Origin: JABAQJ01 sp046327745
GTDB taxonomy: Bacteria; Gemmatimonadota; Gemmatimonadetes; Gemmatimonadales; Gemmatimonadaceae
Direction: 5' to 3'
DNA length: 64,000 nucleotides
Assembly: GCA_046327745.1 (NCBI GenBank)
Contig: JAXLXV010000014.1
Span: forward strand, 1-64,000
Position 1 is the stretch's first letter. Each line of letters begins with the position of its first letter. The translations under genes were made by a program, and so were the position numbers. Under the pieces are notes generated by a model. The model was given only the letters and a program-made list of their open reading frames with translations, was not told the origin of the DNA and searched no databases. This document shows, in pieces, positions 53,507 through 61,538 of this stretch.

Positions 53507-54609
53507 TTGGTGATCACGTGGGTGGTGAGACTCATGCCGGGGCGAAGCGGGTGCTCCTTGCCGCATCCTTGCGTGATCTGGATGCGCACCGGAACGCGCT
53601 GCACCACCTTCGTGAAGTTGCCCGTGGCGTTGTCCGGCGGCAGCAACGCAAAGCGTGCCCCCGTGGCGGCGCTGAGGCTCTCTACCTTGCCCTTGGCCTG
53701 GCAGTCAGGGAACGCGTCGACGTCGAAGTCCACGCTCTGGCCCACGCGAATACGTTCGAGCTGCGTTTCCTTGAAGTTCGCCGTGACCCAAATGTCCTGG
53801 TCGTCCACGACGGTCAGTAGCGGCTGCCCCGGTTGCACCAATTGCCCGGGTTCAACCTGACGACGAGAGACTACGCCCGACCGCGGCGAGATGACCGATG
53901 TGTAGGAGAGTTGCAAGCCGGCGTTGTCGGTGGCGGCGTTGGCGGCTCGCAGTCGCGCCTGGGCCAAACGCGTCCCCGCCTCGGCGCTGCTGACCCCGGC
54001 CGCGGCGCCAGCAGCCTGCCGTTCGAGGCTTTCGATCGTCGCGGAGGCATTGGTGACGGCCCACTGCGCGGCATCCAGTTGTTGCCGGGAGACCACCTGC
54101 TTGTCCGCCAGCTCCTTCAGACGCCCCAGATCCGCTTGCGCCTTCTGATAGGTCGCCTGGGCCGCACGAATCTGCGACTCCAGGGCGCCCCGCTGACTCG
54201 TCGCGCTTTCGACCATCGATCCGGACTGACCAATCACTCCTCGGCTGCCAGCGACGGCCCGTGCCGCTTCCAGATCGGCCTGCGCCGACGCCAAGCGCAC
54301 TCGGTACTCGCTATCGTCGATGCGCACGAGGGTGTCTCCCTCGCGCACCGTGGTGTTCTCGTCGGCTGACACGCTACGGACGTACCCGCCGACACGCGCC
54401 AGCACCGGGACGATGTGTCCGTCGACCTGGGAATTGTCCGTGGATTCGTGCGCGCGACCATACGACCACTTCTGATACGCGAAGATGGCCGCCGCGATCG
54501 CAAGAATCGCGAAGACCCCAAGGACAACGGGCCGGCGCCCTTGTGGCGCAGCGGCCGGTGCTTCGGCTGTCGCGCGGCTGCCTGACGATGATGACACTGC
54601 AGTGGCCAT
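53503..54609 (-). CDS. HlyD/EmrA-family membrane-fusion protein
   Basis: A 368-residue periplasmic adaptor. It has one N-terminal helix (VVLGVFAILAIAAAIFAYQK, about 29-48), a barrel-sandwich/lipoyl half (VDGHIVPVLARVGGYVRSVS, about 63-82), two long coiled-coil segments between about 100 and 220, and the second lipoyl half with ISPRSGVVSRRQVEPGQLVQ near 240. It bridges the MFS exporter and the outer-membrane channel. The gene lies 39 nt after the TolC gene and overlaps the MFS gene by 4 nt. Confidence 0.94.
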   Translation of the reverse strand: MATAVSSSSGSRATAEAPAAAPQGRRPVVLGVFAILAIAAAIFAYQKWSYGRAHESTDNSQVDGHIVPVLARVGGYVRSVSADENTTVREGDTLVRIDDSEYRVRLASAQADLEAARAVAGSRGVIGQSGSMVESATSQRGALESQIRAAQATYQKAQADLGRLKELADKQVVSRQQLDAAQWAVTNASATIESLERQAAGAAAGVSSAEAGTRLAQARLRAANAATDNAGLQLSYTSVISPRSGVVSRRQVEPGQLVQPGQPLLTVVDDQDIWVTANFKETQLERIRVGQSVDFDVDAFPDCQAKGKVESLSAATGARFALLPPDNATGNFTKVVQRVPVRIQITQGCGKEHPLRPGMSLTTHVITK

Positions 54610-54648
54610 GGTTGAAAAAGGCTCTCGAGAGAAGTCGTGAAGGAAGGG

Positions 54649-55980
54649 TCAGCGAAGGTGCCGCGCCGTGCCTCGGGCGCGCGCCAAGGCGATGCGAGCG
54701 TTCAGCTGTGACGCCATGGCGTCAACGAGTTGCGTTCGGGCCAGACCCAGTGACAGGGAGGCTGTTACCACGTCGCCATTTCCGGCGACACCGGCGCGGA
54801 AGCGATCGCGGGCTTGCGCCACCTCTTGGTCGGCCAACACCAGCCGCTCGCGGGCGGCGGCGGTCTGCTCGGTAGCCGACGACAGGTCCAACGTCGCCGA
54901 CTTGATATCGAGTTGCACCTGCTGCTCCAGGTCGTGGCGCCGGATGTCGATTTCCCGTTGCTGGGCGTGCTCCTCTTCCAGCCGCCCCTCGCGCCGGAAG
55001 CCATCGAAGATGGGAACCGCCAGCTGGATACCGAACGTGTAGGTCGCCAGGTATGCGCCGCCGGCGCCCTGAATGGGGCCGTGATCGCCAAAGGCGGAAA
55101 GCACCGGGAGCCGTTCCAACTGTGTGGCGCGCACCTGGCCGTCGAGCGCCGTGCGTTGGGCGTCCAAGCTCTTTAGCTCGGGCCGCCGCGTGGTCGTTCC
55201 ACCATCACCGACGCCAAGGTCGCGACCCACGAGTCCCGCCAGTGAGTCAGTCAACGCCACGTCCGAGTCGGCGGGGAGCGAGAGCGCGCGTTGCAGCTCC
55301 AGACGGGCCCGATCCCGCTCATTGCGGGCGGCAATGAGCTGCGCGCGGATAGTCGCCAGCTGCGATCGCGCGCGCGTGACGTCCAGCGCAATGCCAACGC
55401 CGGCGGTCAGCTGGTCCTGGGCGATCGTCAGGAGTTCGGCGGCCAGTGTAGAGTCCGAGGCGCGGGCCTGCACTTGTGCCTCACCACGTGCCACACGTGC
55501 GTAGGCGAGAGCCGCCGCCACCGCCGATTGCTCAGCGGCGATGTCCACGTCCAGCTCGGTGGCCTGCGCTCCCGCCGACGCGGCGCGCACTCGGCCCAGC
55601 GCGCCAAAGTCCACGATCGACTGCGACAGGCGCGCCCGCAGGTCCACAGTGTTCACGGGACCCAGGACAATGCCGCGTGGATTGAAGAAGGATTGCCCGT
55701 CCGGCCCCTTGAAGTCGAAGCCTAACGTGGCGGTGTTGAACTGACGGCCGCTCCGCAACGCTACTGCCGACAGGTTCGGGAGCAGGTCTGCCCGGCGCTG
55801 GCGCACGCGGGCATCGGCTTGCGCGGCCCGCGCACGCGCCGCCTGCGCCGGTGCGCCCTGGTCGGCGGCCAATTGAATGGCCTCGCCGAGCGAGAGGGCG
55901 CGCGTAGACTGCGCGGCCAGCCAAGTCGGCGCACTCAGCAAAGGGAGCGCGAAGGCAAGGATCGAAAGACGGAGTCGCAT
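54649..55980 (-). CDS. TolC-family outer-membrane efflux protein
   Basis: A 443-residue protein with a signal peptide (LSILAFALPLLSAPTWLAAQ) and the two-fold repeated TolC layout. ALSLGEAIQLAADQGAPAQA opens the first helical hairpin; QLAVPIFDGFRREGRLEEEH marks the second, with Gly-Phe-type strand entries before each long helix. It forms the outer-membrane exit duct for the pump. The ATG at 55980 shares one base with the TetR stop (TGATG). The frame reads further upstream only as a shadow of tetR. Confidence 0.92.
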   Translation of the reverse strand: MRLRLSILAFALPLLSAPTWLAAQSTRALSLGEAIQLAADQGAPAQAARARAAQADARVRQRRADLLPNLSAVALRSGRQFNTATLGFDFKGPDGQSFFNPRGIVLGPVNTVDLRARLSQSIVDFGALGRVRAASAGAQATELDVDIAAEQSAVAAALAYARVARGEAQVQARASDSTLAAELLTIAQDQLTAGVGIALDVTRARSQLATIRAQLIAARNERDRARLELQRALSLPADSDVALTDSLAGLVGRDLGVGDGGTTTRRPELKSLDAQRTALDGQVRATQLERLPVLSAFGDHGPIQGAGGAYLATYTFGIQLAVPIFDGFRREGRLEEEHAQQREIDIRRHDLEQQVQLDIKSATLDLSSATEQTAAARERLVLADQEVAQARDRFRAGVAGNGDVVTASLSLGLARTQLVDAMASQLNARIALARARGTARHLR

Positions 55981-56696
55981 CAGGTGCGGGAACGTGTGCG
56001 GGGAGCGGTGGTCGCCGATGGGACGGCCATGGACTGAAGGAAGAACTCGATCAGCGTGTCTCGAACCGAGTCTGACGATTCGTTCGTGAACGTGCCAAAG
56101 GCTTCGCGTCGTGCGTACCACACGGCGTGGGTGGTGAACATGGCGCCGAAGATTCGTGCGGCGACGACCGGATCCATGGGCCTCAATTCACCGCGTTCCA
56201 TGCCTCGCGTTACCACGGAGACCAACAGCCGCACGGATCGCTGGATCACTTCCACGCCGTAGAAGTGCGCGAGATCCGGGAAGCGAGGCAGGTCACTGTT
56301 GACCAGTCGGTACATGGTCTGGTAGTCCGCCGAGGTGACGAAGTCCCAGTGCCTCACCGCGTAATGACGGAGCGCGTCCGGGTCATCGCGCGTGGCTTCA
56401 GCGGTCTGCTCAGCTGCTTCGATCGCGGTGATGATTTTCGCGCGGACTACCTCACGGAACAGCGATTCCTTGGAATCGAAATAGAGGTAGATCGTGCCCT
56501 TGGAGACGCCAGCTTCTCTGGCGACGTCCTCGAGGCGGGTGCGCGAGAGTCCGTTGGCTCCGAACACGCGAAAGCCGGCCTCGATGATCTCCTGAGGTCG
56601 GTCTCCCGGACGCCGCTGCCATCGAGGGGCGTGCGCCGGTGATTCGCAGTCGGGGAGTTGTTCTGGAGGTGGCAATTCTGTAGCGCGACGTGCCAT
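55980..56696 (-). CDS. TetR-family repressor of the efflux operon
   Basis: A 238-residue regulator. The helix-turn-helix lies at about residues 30-75: QEIIEAGFRVFGANGLSRTR, LEDVAREAGVSKGTIYLYFD, followed by SKESLFREVVRA. The C-terminal half is the variable ligand-binding domain with FVTSADYQTMYRLVNSDLP. The gene heads the efflux operon and its own leader contains a palindrome, implying autoregulation by drug-responsive derepression. The N-terminus is long (MARRATELPPPEQLP); the ATG at 56696 is the most plausible start. Confidence 0.93.
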   Translation of the reverse strand: MARRATELPPPEQLPDCESPAHAPRWQRRPGDRPQEIIEAGFRVFGANGLSRTRLEDVAREAGVSKGTIYLYFDSKESLFREVVRAKIITAIEAAEQTAEATRDDPDALRHYAVRHWDFVTSADYQTMYRLVNSDLPRFPDLAHFYGVEVIQRSVRLLVSVVTRGMERGELRPMDPVVAARIFGAMFTTHAVWYARREAFGTFTNESSDSVRDTLIEFFLQSMAVPSATTAPRTRSRT

Positions 56697-56716
56697 GAGC
56701 CTTGCTTGTCCATGTA

Positions 56717-56730
56717 ACTGACTGGTCAGT
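56717..56730. promoter_or_regulatory. TetR-type operator upstream of the efflux operon
   Basis: The perfect inverted repeat actgac-tg-gtcagt lies 20 nt before the TetR start codon and between two divergent genes. The sequence matches the ACTGACC-like palindromes bound by AcrR-type TetR proteins, so it is a strong candidate for the operator. Confidence 0.75.
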
Positions 56731-56920
56731 AAGTAATCGGAAACGGGCCAATGCCGCAAGCGTGCCCGTGATTTTCTCCTGCCCCGTTACATCACTCCGG
56801 TTGGCTCAAACGAAATGCAGGCGGCTGGCTGTCGAAACCGCATTCGCGCGCCGACGTACGGCCGGCGAGCACGTGTCGCGAATTCTGACATTTCGAAGGC
56901 ATCGACGGAGATCGTCTCAC

Positions 56921-58006
56921 ATGCACCCCACACGCATTGCCCAGCGCACGGTCATGGCGGGCTTCCTATCGTTCCTCGGGACGCTGCCGTTGGCGGCGCA
57001 ACGTTATACGCTCCACGGAAACGAGGCGGCGATCTACAACCTGGTCGGGACCATTCGCGTCCAGGGTACCTCGACTGGCGACATTGAGGTCAACGTCGCC
57101 AAGAAGGGTGATGACGCATCCAAGCTCAAAGTCGAGACTGGAACAGCACGCGGCCGCGAGTCCTTACGCGTGGTCTATCCGGGTGACCGCATCGTATTTC
57201 GCGGGACAGGCAGCACCTCACGCTGGCGGAATGATCGCACGCAGGTGCACGTGAACGAGGACGGGACGTTCGGGGATGGGGACCGTGGTCGTGACGGCTG
57301 GTTCGGCCGTGGTGACCGCGTCGACATCGTTTCATCTGGCAGTGGGTTGGACGCTTCGGCCGATGTGACCGTGTCGCTCCCCCGTGGTCGCAGTCTTCGC
57401 ATCTCGCTGGCTGCCGGCGATGCGACCTTGGAAAATGTGGACGGCGACATTGACGTGAACGTGTGGGCGGCCAACGTGACGACCAACCACACGAAGGGCA
57501 TGCTGTCGCTGGACACTGGCTCTGGAGAGACTTCCATCACCGACGCCGAAGGTGAGGTGATGATGGATGCCGGCTCTGGTGGCGTCACCCTGACGCGGGT
57601 GAAGGGAGCCCGCCTGACGCTGGACTCGGGTTCGGGTCGCGTTCGAGCTGACGAAATTGCCGTCGAGCACCTGAGCATCGATTCCGGTTCCGGGTCGGTT
57701 GACCTTCGCGCCATCTCGGCGCCGGATATCGTGCTGGATTCGGGGAGTGGATCGGTGGGGCTGGACCTCAAGGACGATGTGCAGACCTTGCGGATCGACT
57801 CAGGATCGGGCAGCGTCACCATCAACGTCCCCGAGTCGTTAGGTGCGGAAGTAGAGGCGGAGACGGGAAGCGGCGGCATCGACTTCGACTTTCCCGTGCA
57901 GGTCCTGAAGCGCGACGACGACTACGTCCGCGCGAAGCTTGGCGATGGGCGCGGGCGGATTACGATCGACTCCGGTTCAGGCTCCGTCCGCATGCGGAAG
58001 CGGTAG
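56921..58006 (+). CDS. Exported DUF4097-type beta-helix protein
   Basis: A 361-residue exported protein (MHPTRIAQRTVMAGFLSFLG to PLAAQR). From about residue 170 on it is made of short repeats with SGSG turns: MLSLDTGSGETSITDAEG, LTLDSGSGRVRADEIAV, LSIDSGSGSVDLRAI and so on (about seven copies), typical of the DUF4097 beta-helix. A charged Arg/Asp segment (DGDRGRDGWFGRGDRVD) precedes them. The function is unknown; related proteins are often beside sigma or anti-sigma genes. It is divergent from the TetR operon, so the operator between may influence it. The ATG at 56921 starts the signal peptide. Confidence 0.85.
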   Translation: MHPTRIAQRTVMAGFLSFLGTLPLAAQRYTLHGNEAAIYNLVGTIRVQGTSTGDIEVNVAKKGDDASKLKVETGTARGRESLRVVYPGDRIVFRGTGSTSRWRNDRTQVHVNEDGTFGDGDRGRDGWFGRGDRVDIVSSGSGLDASADVTVSLPRGRSLRISLAAGDATLENVDGDIDVNVWAANVTTNHTKGMLSLDTGSGETSITDAEGEVMMDAGSGGVTLTRVKGARLTLDSGSGRVRADEIAVEHLSIDSGSGSVDLRAISAPDIVLDSGSGSVGLDLKDDVQTLRIDSGSGSVTINVPESLGAEVEAETGSGGIDFDFPVQVLKRDDDYVRAKLGDGRGRITIDSGSGSVRMRKR

Positions 58007-58033
58007 TTCGGGGGACAGAACGGCTCAAAAACC

Positions 58034-58068
58034 AACGGGGCGCGCATTCACGTGATGCGCGCCCCGTT
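58034..58068 (-). terminator. Strong hairpin terminator between convergent genes
   Basis: A perfect 14-bp stem, aacggggcgcgcat and atgcgcgccccgtt, is followed on the minus strand by ggttttt. It likely ends the minus-strand transcript of the cyclophilin and small-protein genes and may also stop the DUF4097 transcript. Confidence 0.8.
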
Positions 58069-58090
58069 CTGTCGTGTGCCGAGCAAGCGG

Positions 58091-58243
58091 CTACTTCTGT
58101 TCGGCGGCCTGCCCCGATTTTTCGCCAGCGTACATCTTGTTCGTGAGTTCCACGATCGTGAAGGCCATCAGGAACAGCAGGACGGCGGTGACGACGAGTC
58201 CCGTCAGGGCCGCCTTCTTGTCCGTTCCGTGCGACTGCGACAT
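58091..58243 (-). CDS. Small single-helix membrane protein (50 residues)
   Basis: A complete 50-codon reading frame starts at the ATG at 58243 and ends with TAG at 58091. The product begins MSQSHGTDKKAALTG, has one clear membrane helix (LVVTAVLLFLMAFTIVEL, about 16-33) and a charged end (TNKMYAGEKSGQAAEQK). A GGAG lies 9 nt upstream of the start. It sits 25 nt after the cyclophilin gene and just before a strong terminator, so it is probably the last gene of that operon. No known family is recognised; the Lys/Gly end is cytoplasmic or periplasmic depending on orientation. Confidence 0.65.
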   Translation of the reverse strand: MSQSHGTDKKAALTGLVVTAVLLFLMAFTIVELTNKMYAGEKSGQAAEQK

Positions 58244-58268
58244 GGGTGTGGCTCCGGTGTGAACGTGG

Positions 58269-58727
58269 TTAGCTGACGCGCGCAGACGTCATGGCATCAT
58301 TCTGCCTGATTTTCTTCAGGACGTCGAGCCCCTGCGTGATTTTTCCGAACACGGTGTGGACGCCATCTAGGTGCTTGCAGTTGTTCGGGTCCAGCACGAG
58401 GAAGAACTGACTGCCGCCAGTGTCCCTGCCGGCGTGGGCCATCGACATGGCGCCCAGATCATGCTTCCGGGGATTCCCCTTCGTCTCGCATTTGATGGTC
58501 CAGCCCGGGCCACCGGTGCCGACGGGGCCCTTGGCGTGCTCACCGCCCTTCGAGTACGGGTCACCACCCTGGACGACGAAGCCGTCGATCACGCGATGGA
58601 ACTTGGTCCCGTCGTAATAGCCACTGTTGGCGAGTTTCTCGAAGTTCGCGACCGTATTTGGCGCGTCGGCATCATACAACTCCACCGTGATGGTGCCGTG
58701 CGTGGTTTCAATCGTTGCAGTCTTCAT
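58269..58727 (-). CDS. Cyclophilin-type peptidyl-prolyl cis-trans isomerase
   Basis: A 152-residue cytoplasmic cyclophilin without a signal peptide. It has NTVANFEKLANSGYYDGTKF, HRVIDGFVVQGGDP (catalytic Arg in FHRVI, about residue 45), DLGAMSMAHAGRDTGGSQFF (Gln-Phe-Phe active-site segment, about 90-110) and HTVFGKITQGLDVL. It accelerates proline isomerisation during protein folding. The ATG at 58727 (MKTATIETTHG) matches the usual family start. It follows nth by 37 nt on the same strand. Confidence 0.95.
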   Translation of the reverse strand: MKTATIETTHGTITVELYDADAPNTVANFEKLANSGYYDGTKFHRVIDGFVVQGGDPYSKGGEHAKGPVGTGGPGWTIKCETKGNPRKHDLGAMSMAHAGRDTGGSQFFLVLDPNNCKHLDGVHTVFGKITQGLDVLKKIRQNDAMTSARVS

Positions 58728-58764
58728 TGGGACGGAGGAAGGGTGAGGGGGAAATATAGCCGGA

Positions 58765-59724
58765 TCAGGGCACGCGGGCCGATGGGCAAATGTCGGCCAG
58801 GCTGCACTCCGGGCAGCGCGGGTTACGCGCGTCGCAGACGCGTCGGCCGTGCCAGATGAGCAAGTGACTGAACAGGGTCCAGGTGTCGCGCGGTGCCAGC
58901 TGCATGAGGTCCGCTTCCACCTTTTCGGGGTCCGTCTCACTCGTTAGGCCGAGGAGGCGTGAGAGGCGGCCGACGTGCGTGTCCACGACCACGCCCTCGT
59001 TGATATTGAAGGCATTGCCGAGCACGACGTTGCCCGTCTTTCGGCCGACGCCGGGGAGCGTGACGAGTTCCGGGAGTGTGGCGGGGACCAGGCCGCCAAA
59101 GCGATCAGTGACGGCGTTCGCCAGGCCGATGATGGACTTGGCCTTGTTGCGGAAGAACCCGGTGCTCTTGATGATCTCCTCGACGTCTTCCTGCCGAGCG
59201 GCGGCCAGCGCGGCGGGGGTCGGGTAGCGCGTGAAGAGCGCGGGGGTCACCATGTTCACGCGCTTATCGGTCGTTTGCGCGGACAGCACGGTGGCGACGA
59301 TGAGCTGCCACGGGGAGACGTGGTCCAGCTCGCAATGGGCGTCGGGATATTGGAGCGTAAGGCGGCGGATGAGCTCCGCGGTGTAGCTGTCGAGCGGTTT
59401 TCCCGCCCAAGCGCCGGCTCCACCTAACGACTTGGAGCTGCGATGGGAGGATCCGGGTGGCGATGATTTGGTGGTACGTGCTGCGGTTCGGGGTGCTATT
59501 TTTGCTTTTGGGGGGGGCCCCCCGCGCTTTGCGGCCTTGCCCTTCGCGCTCGCGCCTCCAGCGGTTCCTCCCTTCTCACGCCCGGCGCCGTTCGCCTTGC
59601 CGGCGGCGCCCACCTTGCGGCCACCCACCTTCGCCGCCGACCCCGCCTTACGTGCAGCACCGGGACGCTGCTGTGACAGCGGCTGACGCGCGCCACCTCC
59701 CCGCTTTCCCGCGCGCCCGCTCAT
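58765..59724 (-). CDS. nth: Endonuclease III with long Lys/Ala-rich N-terminal tail
   Basis: A 319-residue DNA glycosylase/AP lyase. The C-terminal 209 residues are a complete Nth: SPWQLIVATVLSAQTTDKRV, the helix-hairpin-helix LPGVGRKTGN with catalytic Lys, VVDTHVGRLSRLLGL with catalytic Asp, and the [4Fe-4S] ligands C-x6-C-x2-C-x5-C in CDARNPRCPECSLADIC. It removes oxidised pyrimidines. The first about 110 residues are low-complexity and basic (Lys, Arg, Ala, Gly, Pro), like a histone H1 tail, and longer than usual in the family. The ATG at 59724 overlaps the polX stop by 4 nt. Confidence 0.93.
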   Translation of the reverse strand: MSGRAGKRGGGARQPLSQQRPGAARKAGSAAKVGGRKVGAAGKANGAGREKGGTAGGASAKGKAAKRGGPPPKAKIAPRTAARTTKSSPPGSSHRSSKSLGGAGAWAGKPLDSYTAELIRRLTLQYPDAHCELDHVSPWQLIVATVLSAQTTDKRVNMVTPALFTRYPTPAALAAARQEDVEEIIKSTGFFRNKAKSIIGLANAVTDRFGGLVPATLPELVTLPGVGRKTGNVVLGNAFNINEGVVVDTHVGRLSRLLGLTSETDPEKVEADLMQLAPRDTWTLFSHLLIWHGRRVCDARNPRCPECSLADICPSARVP

Positions 59725-61478
59725 CGTGCACCTCCGCTCGCGGCTGGACCAGGCGTGACGCCGCGTCGCGCGCCCGCAAAGGACAGCACGCCTGCCACGT
59801 CGCGGGCGTTCAATACGTTTGCGGGGGACAGCCATCCCTTACGAGCGATTCCAATTCCAATCTGCATATGGTCCAGTCCATCGAGGGAATGAGCGTCGGG
59901 GCCGATCTCGATCGTTGCCCCCACGCGTTGGGCCACGCGTAACCAGCGCCAGTCCAGGTCCAGTCGGTGCGGATCGGCGTTGAGCTCCACAGCGACTCCC
60001 ACGGCCGCGGCGTGGCGCAGGACGGTCTCCATGTCGATCGCGTACGGCTCGCGGGTGAGCAAGAGGCGGCCCGTTGGGTGTCCGAGGATGGTCACGTGCG
60101 GGTCGTCCATGGCGCGCACGACGCGATCCGTCATCTGCGTTTCGTCCATGGCGAAGCGCGAATGTACGGAAGCGATGACGTAGTCGAATCGATCGAGGAG
60201 CGCGTTGTCATAGTCGACGGTTCCGTCAGGCAGGATGTCCGCCTCGATTCCCTTCAGGATTCGAATTCCGTCGAGCGCATCGTTCAGTCGGTCGATTTCC
60301 TCGTGTTGCCGAAGCACGGCGTCCGGGGACAGCCCGCCGGCATAGAATGAAGATTGCGAATGATCCGTGATGCCGAGGTACGTCCAGCCGCGCGCTCGCG
60401 CGCCCTGCGCCAGCTGTTCGATCGTCGTGGTTCCATCGGAATACTGCGAGTGGCAATGCAGGACGCCGCGGATGTCATGCGCTTCGATCAGCGCCGGCAG
60501 GGCTCCCGCTCGTGCAGCGTCCACCTCGCCCATGCCTTCGCGAAGTTCGGGCGGCGTGAACTGAAGGCCAAAGGCGTGGTACAACGCGCCCTCGCTGTCG
60601 ATCGGCACCGTCCGTCCGTCGGCGTCGCGCAACTGGTCGCCGACCATCGTTAGGCTTTGCGCATCCGCCAGCACGTCCGCGCAGTGCTCCGCGCTCCCCG
60701 TCGCGCGCCAGAGGGCCACCGGAAAGCGGGCGATGTCCACACAGTACACATCCGCCCGGGTCCCGTCCTCAAACCGTAAGCTGACGGCGTGATGTCCCGT
60801 GCTCATGGCGTCACGAACGCCTGGAAGTGAAGAGAGTCGGGCGCTGACTTCTGCTGGAGATTCCGCGGCGACGACCACGTCGATATCGCCAATCACCTCG
60901 CAGCTCCGCCGCAGAGAGCCCGCGAGCTCGACTCGCGAAACGCCCTGCCAGGCACGCAGGGCGTCTACCAGAGCGCCGGCTTCGGCCCGCGCATGTGGGT
61001 AGAGCGTCGGCTGGCCCGACTCGCGAAGGTACGCTATGCCACGGAGGATGCGCTCCGCGGCGCGCGCGCCGAATCGTGGAAGTGCGGCCAACCGGCCATC
61101 CTTGGCGGCGAGTTCCAGCTCGTGCAACGTCTCGAGCCCCAAGCCCGCGTGTATTTCCCGAATGCGCTTGGTTCCCAGTCCAGGCACTCGGAGCATGTCG
61201 AAGAAGCCTTCGGGGGTCGTCTCACGCAGGACATGCAACGTGTCCGAGTCGCCGCTTTCGTCTATTTCGCGAAGGATCGCGGTGGTCGATGCATCGAGGC
61301 CTTGCAGGACGGTGCGCCCGCTTAGGGGGGCATCGGGCCCATCGGTCGCTGTGTCGCTGTCCTGCAGCAAAGCACGCGCGGCGTCGCGGAGGGCGCGCGA
61401 CTTATCCGCACGCTCGCCCCGCAACTCGAGCAAGGTGGCGACTTCAGAGAGGATGGCGGCGGCAGCGCGCGGTTCCAC
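59721..61478 (-). CDS. polX: DNA polymerase X with PHP domain
   Basis: A 585-residue family X polymerase. It begins with an 8-kDa/HhH region (FFDMLRVPGLGTKRIREIHA near residue 95), then the nucleotidyltransferase core with VELAGSLRRSCEVIGDIDVV (about 180-200; the Asp pair binds metal) and ADVYCVDIARFPVALW, and a C-terminal PHP domain with GVLHCHSQYSDGTT, YLGITDHSQSSFY, GIEADILPDG, SVHSRF and GPDAHSLDG. It fills short gaps in base-excision repair, and the PHP part is a 3'-exonuclease. It is translationally coupled with nth, which fits one repair unit. Confidence 0.94.
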   Translation of the reverse strand: MEPRAAAAILSEVATLLELRGERADKSRALRDAARALLQDSDTATDGPDAPLSGRTVLQGLDASTTAILREIDESGDSDTLHVLRETTPEGFFDMLRVPGLGTKRIREIHAGLGLETLHELELAAKDGRLAALPRFGARAAERILRGIAYLRESGQPTLYPHARAEAGALVDALRAWQGVSRVELAGSLRRSCEVIGDIDVVVAAESPAEVSARLSSLPGVRDAMSTGHHAVSLRFEDGTRADVYCVDIARFPVALWRATGSAEHCADVLADAQSLTMVGDQLRDADGRTVPIDSEGALYHAFGLQFTPPELREGMGEVDAARAGALPALIEAHDIRGVLHCHSQYSDGTTTIEQLAQGARARGWTYLGITDHSQSSFYAGGLSPDAVLRQHEEIDRLNDALDGIRILKGIEADILPDGTVDYDNALLDRFDYVIASVHSRFAMDETQMTDRVVRAMDDPHVTILGHPTGRLLLTREPYAIDMETVLRHAAAVGVAVELNADPHRLDLDWRWLRVAQRVGATIEIGPDAHSLDGLDHMQIGIGIARKGWLSPANVLNARDVAGVLSFAGARRGVTPGPAASGGAR

Positions 61479-61538
61479 GCGCGCAATATAGCGCGCGCCC
61501 GTGCGCGGATTGCCGGGCTTGCCGCGCTCCGGTGTGCC

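Noticed and set aside
59510..59523. G8C6 homopolymer junction in nth as a possible frameshift
   Set aside because: The nth reading frame is continuous through it, from the tail to the catalytic core, so no disruption is evident.
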